Below are positions 7,744 to 15,672 of a DNA stretch of 31,500 nucleotides, piece after piece. Below the pieces are notes generated by a model. It worked only from the letters and a program-made list of their open reading frames with translations. It searched no databases and had not been told where the DNA came from. Position 1 is the first letter of the stretch, and each line of letters opens with the position of its first letter. A program made the translations under genes and the position numbers. This stretch comes from Bacteroidota bacterium (GTDB lineage Bacteria; Bacteroidota; Bacteroidia; Flavobacteriales; Weeksellaceae). The stretch is taken from the NCBI GenBank assembly GCA_023388015.1, contig JAEWHB010000122.1, positions 1 through 31,500 on the forward strand, given 5' to 3'.

Positions 7744-10098
7744 TCAGTTTTCCATGATTTTGAAATCGGTATAAACTTTTTCGGATTCGTGGTAAATAAA
7801 TCCGACTCGCAAGGCTTTGAGTCCGATGATTCCCTGTAAATCTTCTACTTCGAGATTTTCGATGTTCAGATCCAGCATTCCTTTGTGTTGCATCAGTTTG
7901 ATGTAATTCAGGTATTCTTTTTCTTCTTCCCGATTTTGGTAAATGATGGTGAGTTTTCCGGGTTGGGTGATTCGTTCCTCAGAATTTTTGATTTTTGCCT
8001 TGTCAATTCGTTTTTTGACAATTTCGTAGCGAACATTATAAGAACCATCGATGTCGAACTGCTTTTCATCCATTCGGAAACGGATTGAAATCGGTGAGCC
8101 AAAAACAAGAATCAAGGAACTTACATCGAGGTCGTGTGGTAAAGTCGGACGAAGTTTATAGAAATAATTTTCCATTTCGCACATCACCTGCAATTCCCAC
8201 AAACGAAGATTTCGTAAATAATAATCATGAAAACCCTTGTCAGGAACAATGGAAGCCCCGATGTACATGCTGTGTTCCACGCCGTCGGTTTTGAAGCGTT
8301 CATAATAATGCGGAAAATAGCTTTGGGCTTCTTTCTGTTTTTCGTCCAGAATCATAGCAAGTTTTTTATTGATGATGGAAATCGATTCGTCAAACTCTCT
8401 TCTTTCCTGATAAAAAACACCGGTCAAGGGAATGGTTTTTTCAAAATAATAATCGATTTCGGCTCTGATATGCCGGTCGCTGGAATTGGATTTATAATTA
8501 TTCAGAATGGTATGGATTTCGGTCGAAATATAATTCTGAATTAGTTGTTCGGTATTGCTGGAAATCAGCAATTTGAGTTCTTGAAGATAATTTTTTAATT
8601 CATAAATTTTCTGCTCGAAAAGGGGAAGTCCGGCCTTTTCATAAATCAGTTCAAAAAGATGAATCAAATCCTGAACTTGCAAAATCAGGTCTTTTTGAAT
8701 GGCTTGATTTCTTGAGTTTGACGAACCTTGCACATCGATTTGACCATAAAGTGGATAAACGTCATGGAAAACGATTTCCTTCAGTGCATATTCCAATCCC
8801 AATCTTTTATGGCGGATGAATTCAAAAGCTTCTTCTTTGAAACGCCAGAGCACGCTGGGATGAATGGAAGTATATTCGTTCTGAATGATGGCTTCGATTT
8901 CATTTTCCAAATCGGTGGTGACATGCGATAATTTGTCCTGAATAAATGGTAAAATATAATTCAGTTTAAAAGCGTTGACAGAATTAAAATCGCCCACGCG
9001 CTGAGAAGAAAGTTCGAGGATTCCCAGTAATTTATCCTCATCAAAAATCGGCACCAAAATGAAACTTTTAACATTCTGCTTCCGAAGTATTTCCAGTAAT
9101 TTCTGTTCTTCGGGATCAACTTCTTTGCAGTTGTCAATATCTGAAATCGCCCAGTAGGTACGGTTTCGGAGAATGTTTCGCAATGCGCCTTCGTCAAATA
9201 AAGCTTCACAATCGCGAATGGAAGATTCGTTGAGCAAATGACTGAAATATTTCTCTTCCATCACTTTGAGATTCAGCTTTTGGAGGAAGTTTCCGATGAG
9301 TGTAAATCCGATTTTGAGTTGTGGAATTTTAAAAATCGACTTGAAGATACCTTCCACGTTTTCGAGTTTGTTGTTTCCTTCGGACAGGAGATTTCCCTTG
9401 AAAGTTGAAAGCGCATTTTCGATGGTAGCATCAAAAAGGGTCATGATGGAAAACCCTTTTAAAATCCAGCTTTTTTCGGGGAATTTTTCTTTCCAAAGTG
9501 CCAGATCGTCTTTGTTATCGAGCAACTCACGGATTTCTTCCGGCGTCAGGAGTTTGGAATTTTCGGTCGGGATGATTTCCATGAAATCGGAATTGAACAA
9601 AACACGGTAATGCCTAGTAATTTCATTGGCATCTGGAATGTCGATGAATAAAGGCGTATCGGTAATTTCAATCGGATAATTAAAATAGGTTTTGATGATG
9701 ACACAGCAATTCATCACATAGAAGTCATGGTCTGAAAAATCGCGGAGATTTAAGTTGAATTCTCCGCCGGCATCGGCCAGGATGCGCTCCAATCTTTTGG
9801 TGAGATTCAGGATTTTCAGGTGAAAAGGAATGGTAACGGCTTTGATTTCATTTTCGGAAAGCAAATAGGGAAACAAATCGCCCAATAAGATTTTGATTCT
9901 GTCTTCGTATTGGTCAAGCAGCTCAATATTTTCGATTCCTTTGAGGAGTTCGGGATACTTATTAATTTCTTCAATAAGTGACTGAACATAGTTTTGCTGA
10001 AATCCGGTCTGATTATTTTTGGTCATTTCGAGTTCATCGAGCACTTTGTGCAGGGAAATAACCGGCTTGAAAGGACTTATGCTATAAGAATCCAACAT
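7744..10098 (-). CDS. Large GAF-domain protein, function unknown
   Basis: The product has 784 aa, no signal peptide and no membrane segments, so it is probably cytosolic. Residues of roughly 240-400 fit a GAF domain, with the core pattern LEILRKQNVKSFILVPIFDE followed by KLLGILELSSQ, the usual end of a GAF sheet. The flanks (1-240 and 400-784) are long, mostly helical and charged, and I recognise no catalytic domain in them; there is no histidine kinase, cyclase or GGDEF signature. Proteins of this size with one GAF domain recur in Flavobacteriia and usually have no assigned role. A GAF domain suggests small-ligand or redox sensing. The gene stands alone, convergent with the HD gene across the tandem repeat. 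The start MLDSYSISPF is the first ATG of the open frame. Confidence 0.75.
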   Translation of the reverse strand: MLDSYSISPFKPVISLHKVLDELEMTKNNQTGFQQNYVQSLIEEINKYPELLKGIENIELLDQYEDRIKILLGDLFPYLLSENEIKAVTIPFHLKILNLTKRLERILADAGGEFNLNLRDFSDHDFYVMNCCVIIKTYFNYPIEITDTPLFIDIPDANEITRHYRVLFNSDFMEIIPTENSKLLTPEEIRELLDNKDDLALWKEKFPEKSWILKGFSIMTLFDATIENALSTFKGNLLSEGNNKLENVEGIFKSIFKIPQLKIGFTLIGNFLQKLNLKVMEEKYFSHLLNESSIRDCEALFDEGALRNILRNRTYWAISDIDNCKEVDPEEQKLLEILRKQNVKSFILVPIFDEDKLLGILELSSQRVGDFNSVNAFKLNYILPFIQDKLSHVTTDLENEIEAIIQNEYTSIHPSVLWRFKEEAFEFIRHKRLGLEYALKEIVFHDVYPLYGQIDVQGSSNSRNQAIQKDLILQVQDLIHLFELIYEKAGLPLFEQKIYELKNYLQELKLLISSNTEQLIQNYISTEIHTILNNYKSNSSDRHIRAEIDYYFEKTIPLTGVFYQERREFDESISIINKKLAMILDEKQKEAQSYFPHYYERFKTDGVEHSMYIGASIVPDKGFHDYYLRNLRLWELQVMCEMENYFYKLRPTLPHDLDVSSLILVFGSPISIRFRMDEKQFDIDGSYNVRYEIVKKRIDKAKIKNSEERITQPGKLTIIYQNREEEKEYLNYIKLMQHKGMLDLNIENLEVEDLQGIIGLKALRVGFIYHESEKVYTDFKIMEN

Positions 10099-10236
10099 TT
10101 GAAATCAATTTAGATGTAAAGGTAAGGAATGTTGGGAAATGGTGGATAGGGATAGGAAGATGGAAGATTGTGTGTCTAGTTGACGTGGACCGTTTCTAAT
10201 CAAAGATTAAGGAAAAATTACTTAATCATAGTTTCC

Positions 10237-10244
10237 TATATTTG
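10237..10244 (+). promoter_or_regulatory. Possible Bacteroidota -7 box for the AlkD-like gene
   Basis: TATATTTG matches the Bacteroidota sigma-A consensus TAnnTTTG and lies 25 bp before the start codon. I see no convincing TTG-type -33 element at the right distance, so this is a weak call. Confidence 0.35.
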
Positions 10245-10269
10245 AATAATTGAGCAAACAAATTCTAAA

Positions 10270-10911
10270 ATGAAACTTTCGACAAAAGCAGAAAAAATAC
10301 TAAAAGAAATCAGCGGTAAGGATACCAAATTGGGTGATTTGAGGGTCATCGCCAAGGAAATAAAAAAAGACCATGCATTGGCAATGGAACTTTGGGAAAC
10401 CGGGAATTATTTTGCAAGACAATTGGCTATTCTCATCATGGATAAAAAACTTCTCAGTGAAGAGGTTATTGACCGTTTAATTAATGAGATTGACTTACAC
10501 AGTGGAAATGAAAAGCTTCAACTGATCGATTGGCTAATGGCCAATCAGCTTATGAAAGACAAGAAGATAATTGCTTTAATAGAAAGCTGGGATGAAAGTC
10601 CGGTTTCTCTGAAAAGAAGAATTTATTGGTATTACAAAGGTCGGTTGCGCTGGACGGGAAAACCGCAGACTGATAGTGAAGAACTGCTTTCAAAAATTGA
10701 AAAGAGGATTGAGAATGAAAATCCCGAAGTGCAATGGGCGATGAATTTCACCGCGGGATGGATCGGGGTGTATGAGAAGAAATTCAGACTAGATTGTGTG
10801 GCGCTCGGTGAAAGAACCGGGCTCTACAAAGGCAAGATGGTTTCGAAAGGTTGTACACCTGAATATTTACCTGAATTTATAGCTATTGAAACGAAGAAAA
10901 GGGGGTTGTGA
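10270..10911 (+). CDS. DNA alkylation repair protein, AlkD-like HEAT-repeat family
   Basis: The 213-aa product fits the AlkD/DUF-type DNA alkylation repair family (PF08713) in length and in its series of amphipathic helix pairs. It opens with LSTKAEKILKEISGKDTKLG and includes LAMELWETGNYFARQLAILI in the second helical repeat. The C-terminus has EVQWAMNFTAGWIGVYEKKF followed by the conserved GLYKGKMVSKGCTPEYLP. Family members remove positively charged alkylated bases such as 3- and 7-alkylpurines without base flipping, but some paralogues lack glycosylase activity, and I cannot place the catalytic Asp here. The gene is intact, unlike several genes just downstream, and its stop codon runs straight into a low-complexity repeat. 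Confidence 0.8.
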   Translation: MKLSTKAEKILKEISGKDTKLGDLRVIAKEIKKDHALAMELWETGNYFARQLAILIMDKKLLSEEVIDRLINEIDLHSGNEKLQLIDWLMANQLMKDKKIIALIESWDESPVSLKRRIYWYYKGRLRWTGKPQTDSEELLSKIEKRIENENPEVQWAMNFTAGWIGVYEKKFRLDCVALGERTGLYKGKMVSKGCTPEYLPEFIAIETKKRGL

Positions 10912-10985
10912 ATGAGGGAATAAATGAATGAATAATAGAATGAGGGAATGAGGGAATGATGAATGAATAATAGAATGAATAAATA
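10912..10985. repeat. Degenerate GAAT/GAGG-rich low-complexity repeat
   Basis: From the AlkD stop codon to the YdeI-like start the sequence consists of GAATGA, GAGGGAAT and GAATAATA units. The segment GAATGAATAATAGAATGA occurs twice. The motif GAATGAATAATA also occurs at about 1178-1190 next to the other tetranucleotide repeat in this window. Reverse-strand frames here are Ser/His-rich artefacts of the repeat. Confidence 0.8.
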
Positions 10986-11004
10986 ATTGAGTGAGTGGAT
11001 GAGT

Positions 11005-11421
11005 ATGTGCGAAACTGAAATCTTTTATCCGAAAAGTCAAAAAGACTGGAGAAAATGGCTGGAAAAAAATCATCATTCCAAACAATCTGTTTGGCTTGTT
11101 GTATATACCAAATCATCCGAAAAACCATCAATCACATGGAGTGAATCCGTCGATGTAGCGATTTGTTTTGGTTGGATTGACAGCAAGAAAATCAAAATTG
11201 ACGAAGAAACATCGCATCAGTTTTTCAGTAAACGAAAACCCAAGAGTACCTGGTCAAAAATCAATAAAGAAAAAGTACAACGACTCACTGACAGCGGACT
11301 GATGACAGAATCCGGTTTGAAAAGTATTGCCATTGCTAAAGAAAATGGCTCCTGGACAATTTTGGACGAAGCGGAAGAATTGATCATTCCTGAAGATTTG
11401 GAAAAAGCATTCAAAAAACAA
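11005..11421 (+). pseudogene. YdeI/OmpD-associated family protein, 3'-truncated
   Basis: From ATG 11005 the product reads MCETEIFYPKSQKDWRKWL, then CFGWIDSKK, FFSKRKPKSTWSKINKEKV, and NGSWTILDEAEELIIPEDLE. All are signatures of the YdeI (bacteriocin-protection / OmpD-associated, PF13376) family. Homology stops at AFKKQ (codon ending near 11421). The final helical part of about 45-55 residues, which normally includes a K-x-ILQWLVLAKRPETR-like segment, is missing. The frame runs on to 11499 through sequence that is the antisense of the neighbouring DUF1569 gene. A deletion has therefore fused two convergent genes. Upstream TTG 10987 and ATG 10999 are in frame, but the family start matches 11005. 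A truncated product could still be made. Confidence 0.85.
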
Positions 11422-11627
11422 CCTCCGATAATTCTTCCTATAAAAACTCTTTTGGGGAAATTCCGTCCCAAAGCAGTTTCTAAAGATACGTTTACGTGAG
11501 CGAGCATTTGTCCGATGTTCATTTTTCCCCATTGTCTTTCTGCATTGGGCAAAAAGTTTTCAAGCCGGTTTAGAATTTCATCAACGTCTTTTTGATTGTA
11601 CAGATTGTTCAATTCTGTTTTTATTTT
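11421..11627 (-). pseudogene. DUF1569 (DinB-like) protein, 3'-truncated and possibly start-less
   Basis: On the minus strand the frame reads TELNNLYNQKDVDEI, then ERQWGKMNIGQMLAHVNVSL and RNFPKRVFIGRIIGG. This is the N-terminal half of a DUF1569 protein, a DinB-like four-helix family with a conserved His in MLAH. Homology ends at about 11421, exactly where the YdeI homology from the other strand ends; beyond it the frame is YdeI antisense. No ATG is available: the natural start appears to be an ATA (in the codons ATA AAA ACA GAA, about 11622-11624), with only TTG 11612 downstream. The absolute start is therefore uncertain. Half the fold is lost, so function is unlikely. Confidence 0.78.
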
Positions 11628-11797
11628 CGATTAATGATTAGCTTGCTTGATGTCTAAAGGGTTGAATGCTCAGACGGTATTTGTTGGACCTCGATTTTTT
11701 CAAAATTTAGATTCAATAAATAAATGCAACAACATTGAAAAAAATGGACATCATTAAAAACCGAAAATCAAGTTCTTAGAAATGCCCAATAAATTTC

Positions 11798-12234
11798 TTA
11801 CTTTTTCTCTTGTTTGTTAAAGCTCATCATCCAGTTGATGCCAAATTTATCTGTCAACATACCGAAATAATCACCCCAAAAGGTGTTTTCCAAAGGCATT
11901 GTGATTTGTCCGCCTACAGCGAGTGCAGCGAAAATCCTGTCCACTTCGTCCTTACTATCTGCCGTAATGGAAACCGAAAAATTGTTGCCTTGTACAAAGG
12001 TTGGTGCCCAATCTCCGCCCGTATCACTTCCCATTAATATTGAAGAACCAATAGGTAATGATACGTGCATCACACTTTGTTTTTGTCTGCTTCGGGAACG
12101 GTGTAGCCATCGCCTGCGGGCATTTCACCAAACCGACCAATGTAGGTAAATTCGCCTCCGAATACGGATTTGTAAAAATTAAAGGCTTCTTCACAGTTGC
12201 CATTGAAATTGAGATACGTGTTGGTTGTTGCCAT
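11798..12234 (-). pseudogene. VOC/PhnB-like glyoxalase-fold protein, frameshifted
   Basis: The N-terminal half starts at ATG 12234 (MATTNTYLNFNGNCEEAFNF, then FGEMPAGDGYTVPEADKNKV) and hits TGA. The C-terminal half continues in another frame as MHVSLPIGSSILMGSD and ends ITMPLENTFWGDYFGMLTD with INWMMSF near 11800. Together they make a complete PhnB-like VOC protein of about 145 aa. The break is a 2-bp duplication: the plus strand reads GCATCACACTTTG near 12071-12075, where GCATCACTTTG would keep the frame. VOC proteins of this subgroup have no agreed substrate. Neither half alone forms the paired beta-alpha-beta-beta-beta modules. Confidence 0.88.
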
Positions 12235-12316
12235 TTGCTAAATTGTTAAGTGGTTAATAAAGAATAGTTGATTTTTTTTATAAATATCATTGGGTTTAGA
12301 TAGTTTGTATCGGTTT

Positions 12317-12655
12317 TTATTCAGCGGCTACCACTTTAAACCACTCTTTTAACAATTCACTATCTATGTCTGAAACCGTTTTGATTTTAATGTGCCGCAT
12401 AGTTTTTCCTGTTCATTCCAATAAATTATTTGGTTCGTTTAGTTTGTCAATGTCCTTTGTAAAACCAACGGTCACATAATTTTTATTGGCTTGAAAATAG
12501 GTAAAATCTTTTGTTGTTTTAAATATAGGTCTGCTCCATTTGAATTCTTCCGTTACATTCGGTACGGCTTGATGGATTAAAGCCCGTACGGTTTCCATTA
12601 TTTCCTTTTGGTCTGCCGGTGCGCTTTCTATGTATTCTGTAACTTACTGATTCAT
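12317..12655 (-). pseudogene. DUF1801 protein with two in-frame stop codons
   Basis: In one continuous frame from ATG 12655 the minus strand encodes MNQ-stop-VTEYIESAPADQKEI, then VPNVTEEFKWSRPIF, KDFTYFQANKNYVTVGFTK and EPNNLLE-stop-TGKTMRHIKIK, ending EWFKVVAAE. This is a complete DUF1801 (YdhG-like) protein of about 112 codons, interrupted by TAA at 12644-12646 and TGA at 12413-12415. The TGA stands where the family normally has Gly (GGA to TGA, one base). No indel is present, so a base-calling error in a homopolymer cannot explain it. Two different stop codons argue against recoding. It lies among other broken genes. Confidence 0.88.
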
Positions 12656-12706
12656 AATGTTGTTTTTTGGCTCTATTACTCACTTTTGCCACTTGAATTG
12701 TATGTG

Positions 12707-13156
12707 TTAATAGCGCATTCTCCAACTGGTAATCAATCCGTTTTCTACGGTGAACAAAAAGTTTGCTTTGTTGCTATAACCTTGACTTGAATATTGCCCG
12801 GTTACCACTACTTCATTTCCGTTCTGAACCGTATATTGAGGATTTGCAACCTTCCCTTGGCGATCCACGATATCGCTTTCTATCCATTTTTTGGTTTCGG
12901 CAGCGGTTTTCATTGTACCATCCGCACCATAAGCTTGTGTGGCCGTTTCTGCAAATTGCGCTCTGATGAGTTCAGCATTTTCGCTATGCATGGCTTCCAT
13001 CAAGGCTTTTACGGGTTTTAAAAGGGTTTCATCTTGCATTATTTCTGATTTTTCAATTGTTATTTGATTGGTGTTTTGAGTTTGATTGGTATTTTGTACT
13101 TGTCCGCAAGCGGTAAATGCCAAGGCGGTAAACAAAACTATACTTACTATTTTCAT
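12707..13156 (-). CDS. NTF2-like (SnoaL-type) lipoprotein
   Basis: The 149-aa product has a lipoprotein signal ending LAFTAC at about residue 17, so it is probably lipid-anchored. A short Asn/Gln-rich linker with a duplicated QNTNQ follows. Residues about 45-149 fit the cone-shaped NTF2-like fold: a helical start (LLKPVKALMEAMHSENAELI), then ATQAYGADGTMKTAAE, VVVTGQYSSQG, and NFLFTVENGLITSWRMRY. The last segment is typical of SnoaL-like proteins. Such proteins bind small hydrophobic ligands or act as isomerase-like enzymes, but this one has no obvious catalytic pair. It starts 1 bp after the DoxX-like stop, which puts both in one operon with the DJ-1 gene upstream. The reading frame is intact. 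Confidence 0.8.
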   Translation of the reverse strand: MKIVSIVLFTALAFTACGQVQNTNQTQNTNQITIEKSEIMQDETLLKPVKALMEAMHSENAELIRAQFAETATQAYGADGTMKTAAETKKWIESDIVDRQGKVANPQYTVQNGNEVVVTGQYSSQGYSNKANFLFTVENGLITSWRMRY

Positions 13157-13157
13157 A

Positions 13158-13508
13158 CTAACTTGTTTTCAAAGGGTGTTGTAAATAAATGATGACCAAA
13201 TTAAGCAATAAAAACGGCAACTCTATGGCAACACCTTTCAGGTCTTTGTTCAGCAATTGCAGACAGATAATCAACAATATTCCCGCTGACATTAGAAAAT
13301 TTCCCCACACGAAAGTTTTCGGAAATAATATTAAGATGCAAGCCAATAAAGTTATTGCACCATTTATCATCACCACATTTTTACCCAAATTCCATTTGCC
13401 AAACATTTCCAGCATTTCTGGTTTTGCGGTAACCATATTCCAACCATGTTTTGTTCCCATAAACACAGCAAAAAGAATTAATATTGTATTTAGAATTTTT
13501 AAAACCAT
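13158..13508 (-). CDS. DoxX-like small integral membrane protein
   Basis: The product has 116 aa when started at ATG 13508 (MVLKILNTIL). An ATG at 13535 would overlap the upstream DJ-1 frame, so I prefer the internal start. Four hydrophobic helices are visible: about 3-20, 45-65, 70-92 and 95-110. The segment GWNMVTAKPEMLEMFGKWNL between the first two matches the DoxX/DoxD-like arrangement. Members sit in the inner membrane and are often linked to oxidative or thiol stress, usually without a defined reaction. Here it sits between a DJ-1/PfpI gene and an NTF2-like lipoprotein in one tightly packed minus-strand unit. Confidence 0.7.
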   Translation of the reverse strand: MVLKILNTILILFAVFMGTKHGWNMVTAKPEMLEMFGKWNLGKNVVMINGAITLLACILILFPKTFVWGNFLMSAGILLIICLQLLNKDLKGVAIELPFLLLNLVIIYLQHPLKTS

Positions 13509-13515
13509 ATATTGA

Positions 13516-14272
13516 TTATTCAGACAATGCTTCAATTACCAATTGTGACGCCAAAAAGCTACTGTGTTGCTGTTGCGCAGTAATCAATCTGCCATCTCTT
13601 ATCGCAAAAGGTTCTAAAGGTCTTGCAACTTCAAAGTTGGTATTAGGGTTTTTGCGTGCTTCTGTTTCAATGGTGTAATCATTTACCGTCATACCAAACA
13701 TTTCGTTGATCATATTTTCTTCGCTATCAGCAAATCCTGTCCAGGTTTTACCATCGGCTAGTAGTGTTCCATCACTTAATTTCGTCCACAACAATAGCGA
13801 TGTTCCGTGGCAAATAGGGCATACGATTTTCCCGGCTTCGTAAAAATCTGCGATAAATTGATGAAGCTTTTCATCATCTTTAAAATTAATCAATGGTGCA
13901 CCGCCACCCGCTACACAAATAGCATCGTAATCGTTTACATTTAATTCATTTATGGATGGGGTATTTTTCATTAATTTACCGAAATCTTTGTGATGCACAA
14001 AACCGATACTCACCAAATCATTTTGATAAGCGCCATTGGGATTTTCCGGATCACTGTGTCCGTCAAAAATCACTTCGCCACCCCAAGGTGAGCAGAAATC
14101 AACATCGAACCCCGCGTTGATAAAATCAATAAATGGACTCGTCATTTCTTCTGCAAAAAAAACCCACTTCCATACCGTGAAGTGTTGCTGGGTTGGATAC
14201 TAAACATAGCACTTTTTTATTTGGGAAAGTATGTTTTGATTGCTTTCTGATTACATTATTTGTAGTACTCAT
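13516..14272 (-). pseudogene. DJ-1/PfpI (type 1 glutamine amidotransferase-like) protein, frameshifted in a T8 tract
   Basis: ATG 14272 starts MSTTNNVIRKQSKHTF and continues KKVLCLVSNPATLHGMEVGF. It is then thrown out of frame at eight consecutive T (plus-strand A8, 14155-14162); seven would restore EEMTSPFIDFINAGFDVDF. The rest of the protein, from ATG 14145 to 13516, is intact. It carries the nucleophile-elbow cysteine in KIVCPICHGTSLLLW, the family's GGGAPL turn, and DGRLITAQQQHSS near the end. Without its first strand and helix the 209-aa remainder would lack the base of the Rossmann-like fold. Intact relatives act as glyoxalase III, chaperone or peptidase-like enzymes. The homopolymer raises the options of a phase-variable tract, a true lesion, or a consensus error. 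Confidence 0.85.
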
Positions 14273-14308
14273 TGAATGATTTTTTTTGTTTTATAAAAAA
14301 CAAACGAA

Positions 14309-14328
14309 CAATTTAATTACTTAAATTG
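14309..14328 (-). terminator. AT-rich hairpin after the SDR gene, possible terminator
   Basis: A perfect 8-bp inverted repeat, CAATTTAA and TTAAATTG with a 4-bp loop, lies 16 bp after the SDR stop. On the minus strand it is followed by a T-rich run. The stem is all A/T apart from one G:C pair, so termination would be weak. It may instead be a chance structure ahead of the DJ-1 gene. Confidence 0.4.
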
Positions 14329-14343
14329 CCCGCTTTTTATTAT

Positions 14344-15099
14344 TTATCTTGTTGTGTAGCCACCATTTGCAAAAATAGTTTGGCCGGTAACCCACCATCC
14401 ATCGGTCACTAAAAACTCTACTAATGGCGCAATGTCTTTGATGTCCGTTAAACCACCTAAATCAGAAGCAGATTTGTGATAAGCTACCGCATCATCACTT
14501 TCTTGTCCGTAGAAAAACGGTGTATCCATTGGTCCGGGCGCAACAGCTGTTACCGAAATACCTCTGTTACCAAATTCTTTGGAAGCAGCTCTGGTGAAAT
14601 GTTCTACCGGAGCTTTTGCTCCTGCATAAGTGGAATAATATCCTGTAAAGGCTGCCAACAATGAAGTCACAATTGTGTTTATTTTTCCATTATCGTTCAG
14701 CTTTTTTCCTGCTTCCTGAATGAAGAAATAAGCAACTTTGGCGTTGATTTCGCTCATGCTGTCATATTCCTCTTCTGTAGTATCTCCGATAGGTTTTTTC
14801 AATACCTTTCCTACGGTGTTAATTGCAATGTCAATACCGCCAAATTTTTCGATGGTTGCATCAAAAAGTTTGGTAATGTTTTTTACATTCGTTAGATCTG
14901 CCTGGAATAAAAATGCCTCTCCACCTGCGTTTGTGATATCTGCCAATGTTTTCTCAGCATATCCCTTTGTACTGTCACTGTTATAATGAATCGCTATTTT
15001 CGCTCCTTTCGCAGCAAAATTACGGCTCAATAATCCGCCTAAATTTTTTGCGCCTCCCGCAATTAAAACTACTTTTCCGTTTACATCGTTTCTTGCCAT
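14344..15099 (-). CDS. Short-chain dehydrogenase/reductase (SDR)
   Basis: The 251-aa product has the classical SDR layout. GKVVLIAGGAKNLGG (about 8-22) is the dinucleotide-binding glycine motif. DLTN follows near 68-71, and INTVG near 93 is the NNAG-equivalent. A catalytic Ser lies in IVTSLLAAF, with the Y-x-x-x-K pair in YSTYAGAK. Beyond it, APGPMDTPF closes over the cofactor, and the C-terminus TDGWWVTGQTIFANGGYTTR is typical of the family. The acceptor-binding region gives no substrate; NADPH preference is likely but unproven. The frame is intact. The AraC regulator 84 bp upstream on the same strand is a common partner of this SDR type and may control it. Confidence 0.9.
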   Translation of the reverse strand: MARNDVNGKVVLIAGGAKNLGGLLSRNFAAKGAKIAIHYNSDSTKGYAEKTLADITNAGGEAFLFQADLTNVKNITKLFDATIEKFGGIDIAINTVGKVLKKPIGDTTEEEYDSMSEINAKVAYFFIQEAGKKLNDNGKINTIVTSLLAAFTGYYSTYAGAKAPVEHFTRAASKEFGNRGISVTAVAPGPMDTPFFYGQESDDAVAYHKSASDLGGLTDIKDIAPLVEFLVTDGWWVTGQTIFANGGYTTR

Positions 15100-15183
15100 T
15101 TTGTTTAATTTTAAATGTTATACAATTGATATTTCAAAGTTGGATCGATAAATGGTATAAATCGTGGTGAACTTTTCGGTATT

Positions 15184-15567
15184 CTAATTTTTATTTTCTT
15201 TTCTAAATTGTCCTGGCGTTTGTCCCACAAATTTTTTAAAGAATTTGGAAAAATTGGAGGGATCGTAGGTCAGTGTTTTTGCAATTTCAGCTACCGATTT
15301 ATTGCTTTCAGACAGCATCTTTTTTGCCTCGTCAATAATTTTAAGGTCATAAAAATGACACGGATGATTTCCTGTTTCTTTCTGCATGGTGTCAGTAAGA
15401 TGTGTATGAGAGATGAATAGCTCATTGGCTATTTGGTTAATCTCCATAAATTCATCAACTTTTCCAAAAACGACATCTTCAATATGCCGATCCAAAAACT
15501 GAAAATAATTTTCAGCAATTTCTTTGCTTCTTGATTTTGAAAATGTTGTTGAGGGTGTGTTTTTCAT
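15184..15567 (-). CDS. Small AraC-family transcriptional regulator
   Basis: The 127-aa protein consists almost entirely of the AraC DNA-binding domain. The first helix-turn-helix reads INQIANELFISHTHLTDTMQ. The second reads SVAEIAKTLTYDPSNFSKFF and ends in the family signature FKKFVGQTPGQFRK. About 35 residues (FQFLDRHIEDVVFGKV) precede the first motif. There is no separate ligand-binding or cupin domain, so the signal is unknown and any regulation may be by abundance. It lies directly upstream of the SDR on the same strand, which suggests control of that gene and perhaps of the downstream stress-type genes. Confidence 0.88.
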   Translation of the reverse strand: MKNTPSTTFSKSRSKEIAENYFQFLDRHIEDVVFGKVDEFMEINQIANELFISHTHLTDTMQKETGNHPCHFYDLKIIDEAKKMLSESNKSVAEIAKTLTYDPSNFSKFFKKFVGQTPGQFRKENKN

Positions 15568-15590
15568 AAATTTGAGAATTAAAGGTTGTT

Positions 15591-15598
15591 CAAATTTA
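15591..15598 (-). promoter_or_regulatory. Possible -7 box of the AraC regulator gene
   Basis: On the minus strand TAAATTTG matches TAnnTTTG and lies about 24 bp ahead of the start codon, implying a short leader. A matching -33 TTG element is not clear. Confidence 0.35.
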
Positions 15599-15672
15599 AT
15601 ATTAAGTAATTGATTCTAATCAGGCCTATATTTGAACTATAAAAGGATATACTAAAAAATGCATATTTCTTT

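Noticed and set aside
7744..10098. GAF protein as the cyclase partner of the Pycsar-like effector
   Set aside because: No nucleotide-cyclase metal-binding or base-recognition motif is visible in its flanking regions.
10883..11131. Ser/His/Ile-rich minus-strand frames
   Set aside because: They are translations of the GAAT-type low-complexity repeat.
12413..12655. Stop-codon recoding (selenocysteine or suppressor tRNA) in the DUF1801 gene
   Set aside because: TAA, TGA and, elsewhere, TAG are all found in broken genes, and no structured element follows them, so simple nonsense mutation is the better explanation.
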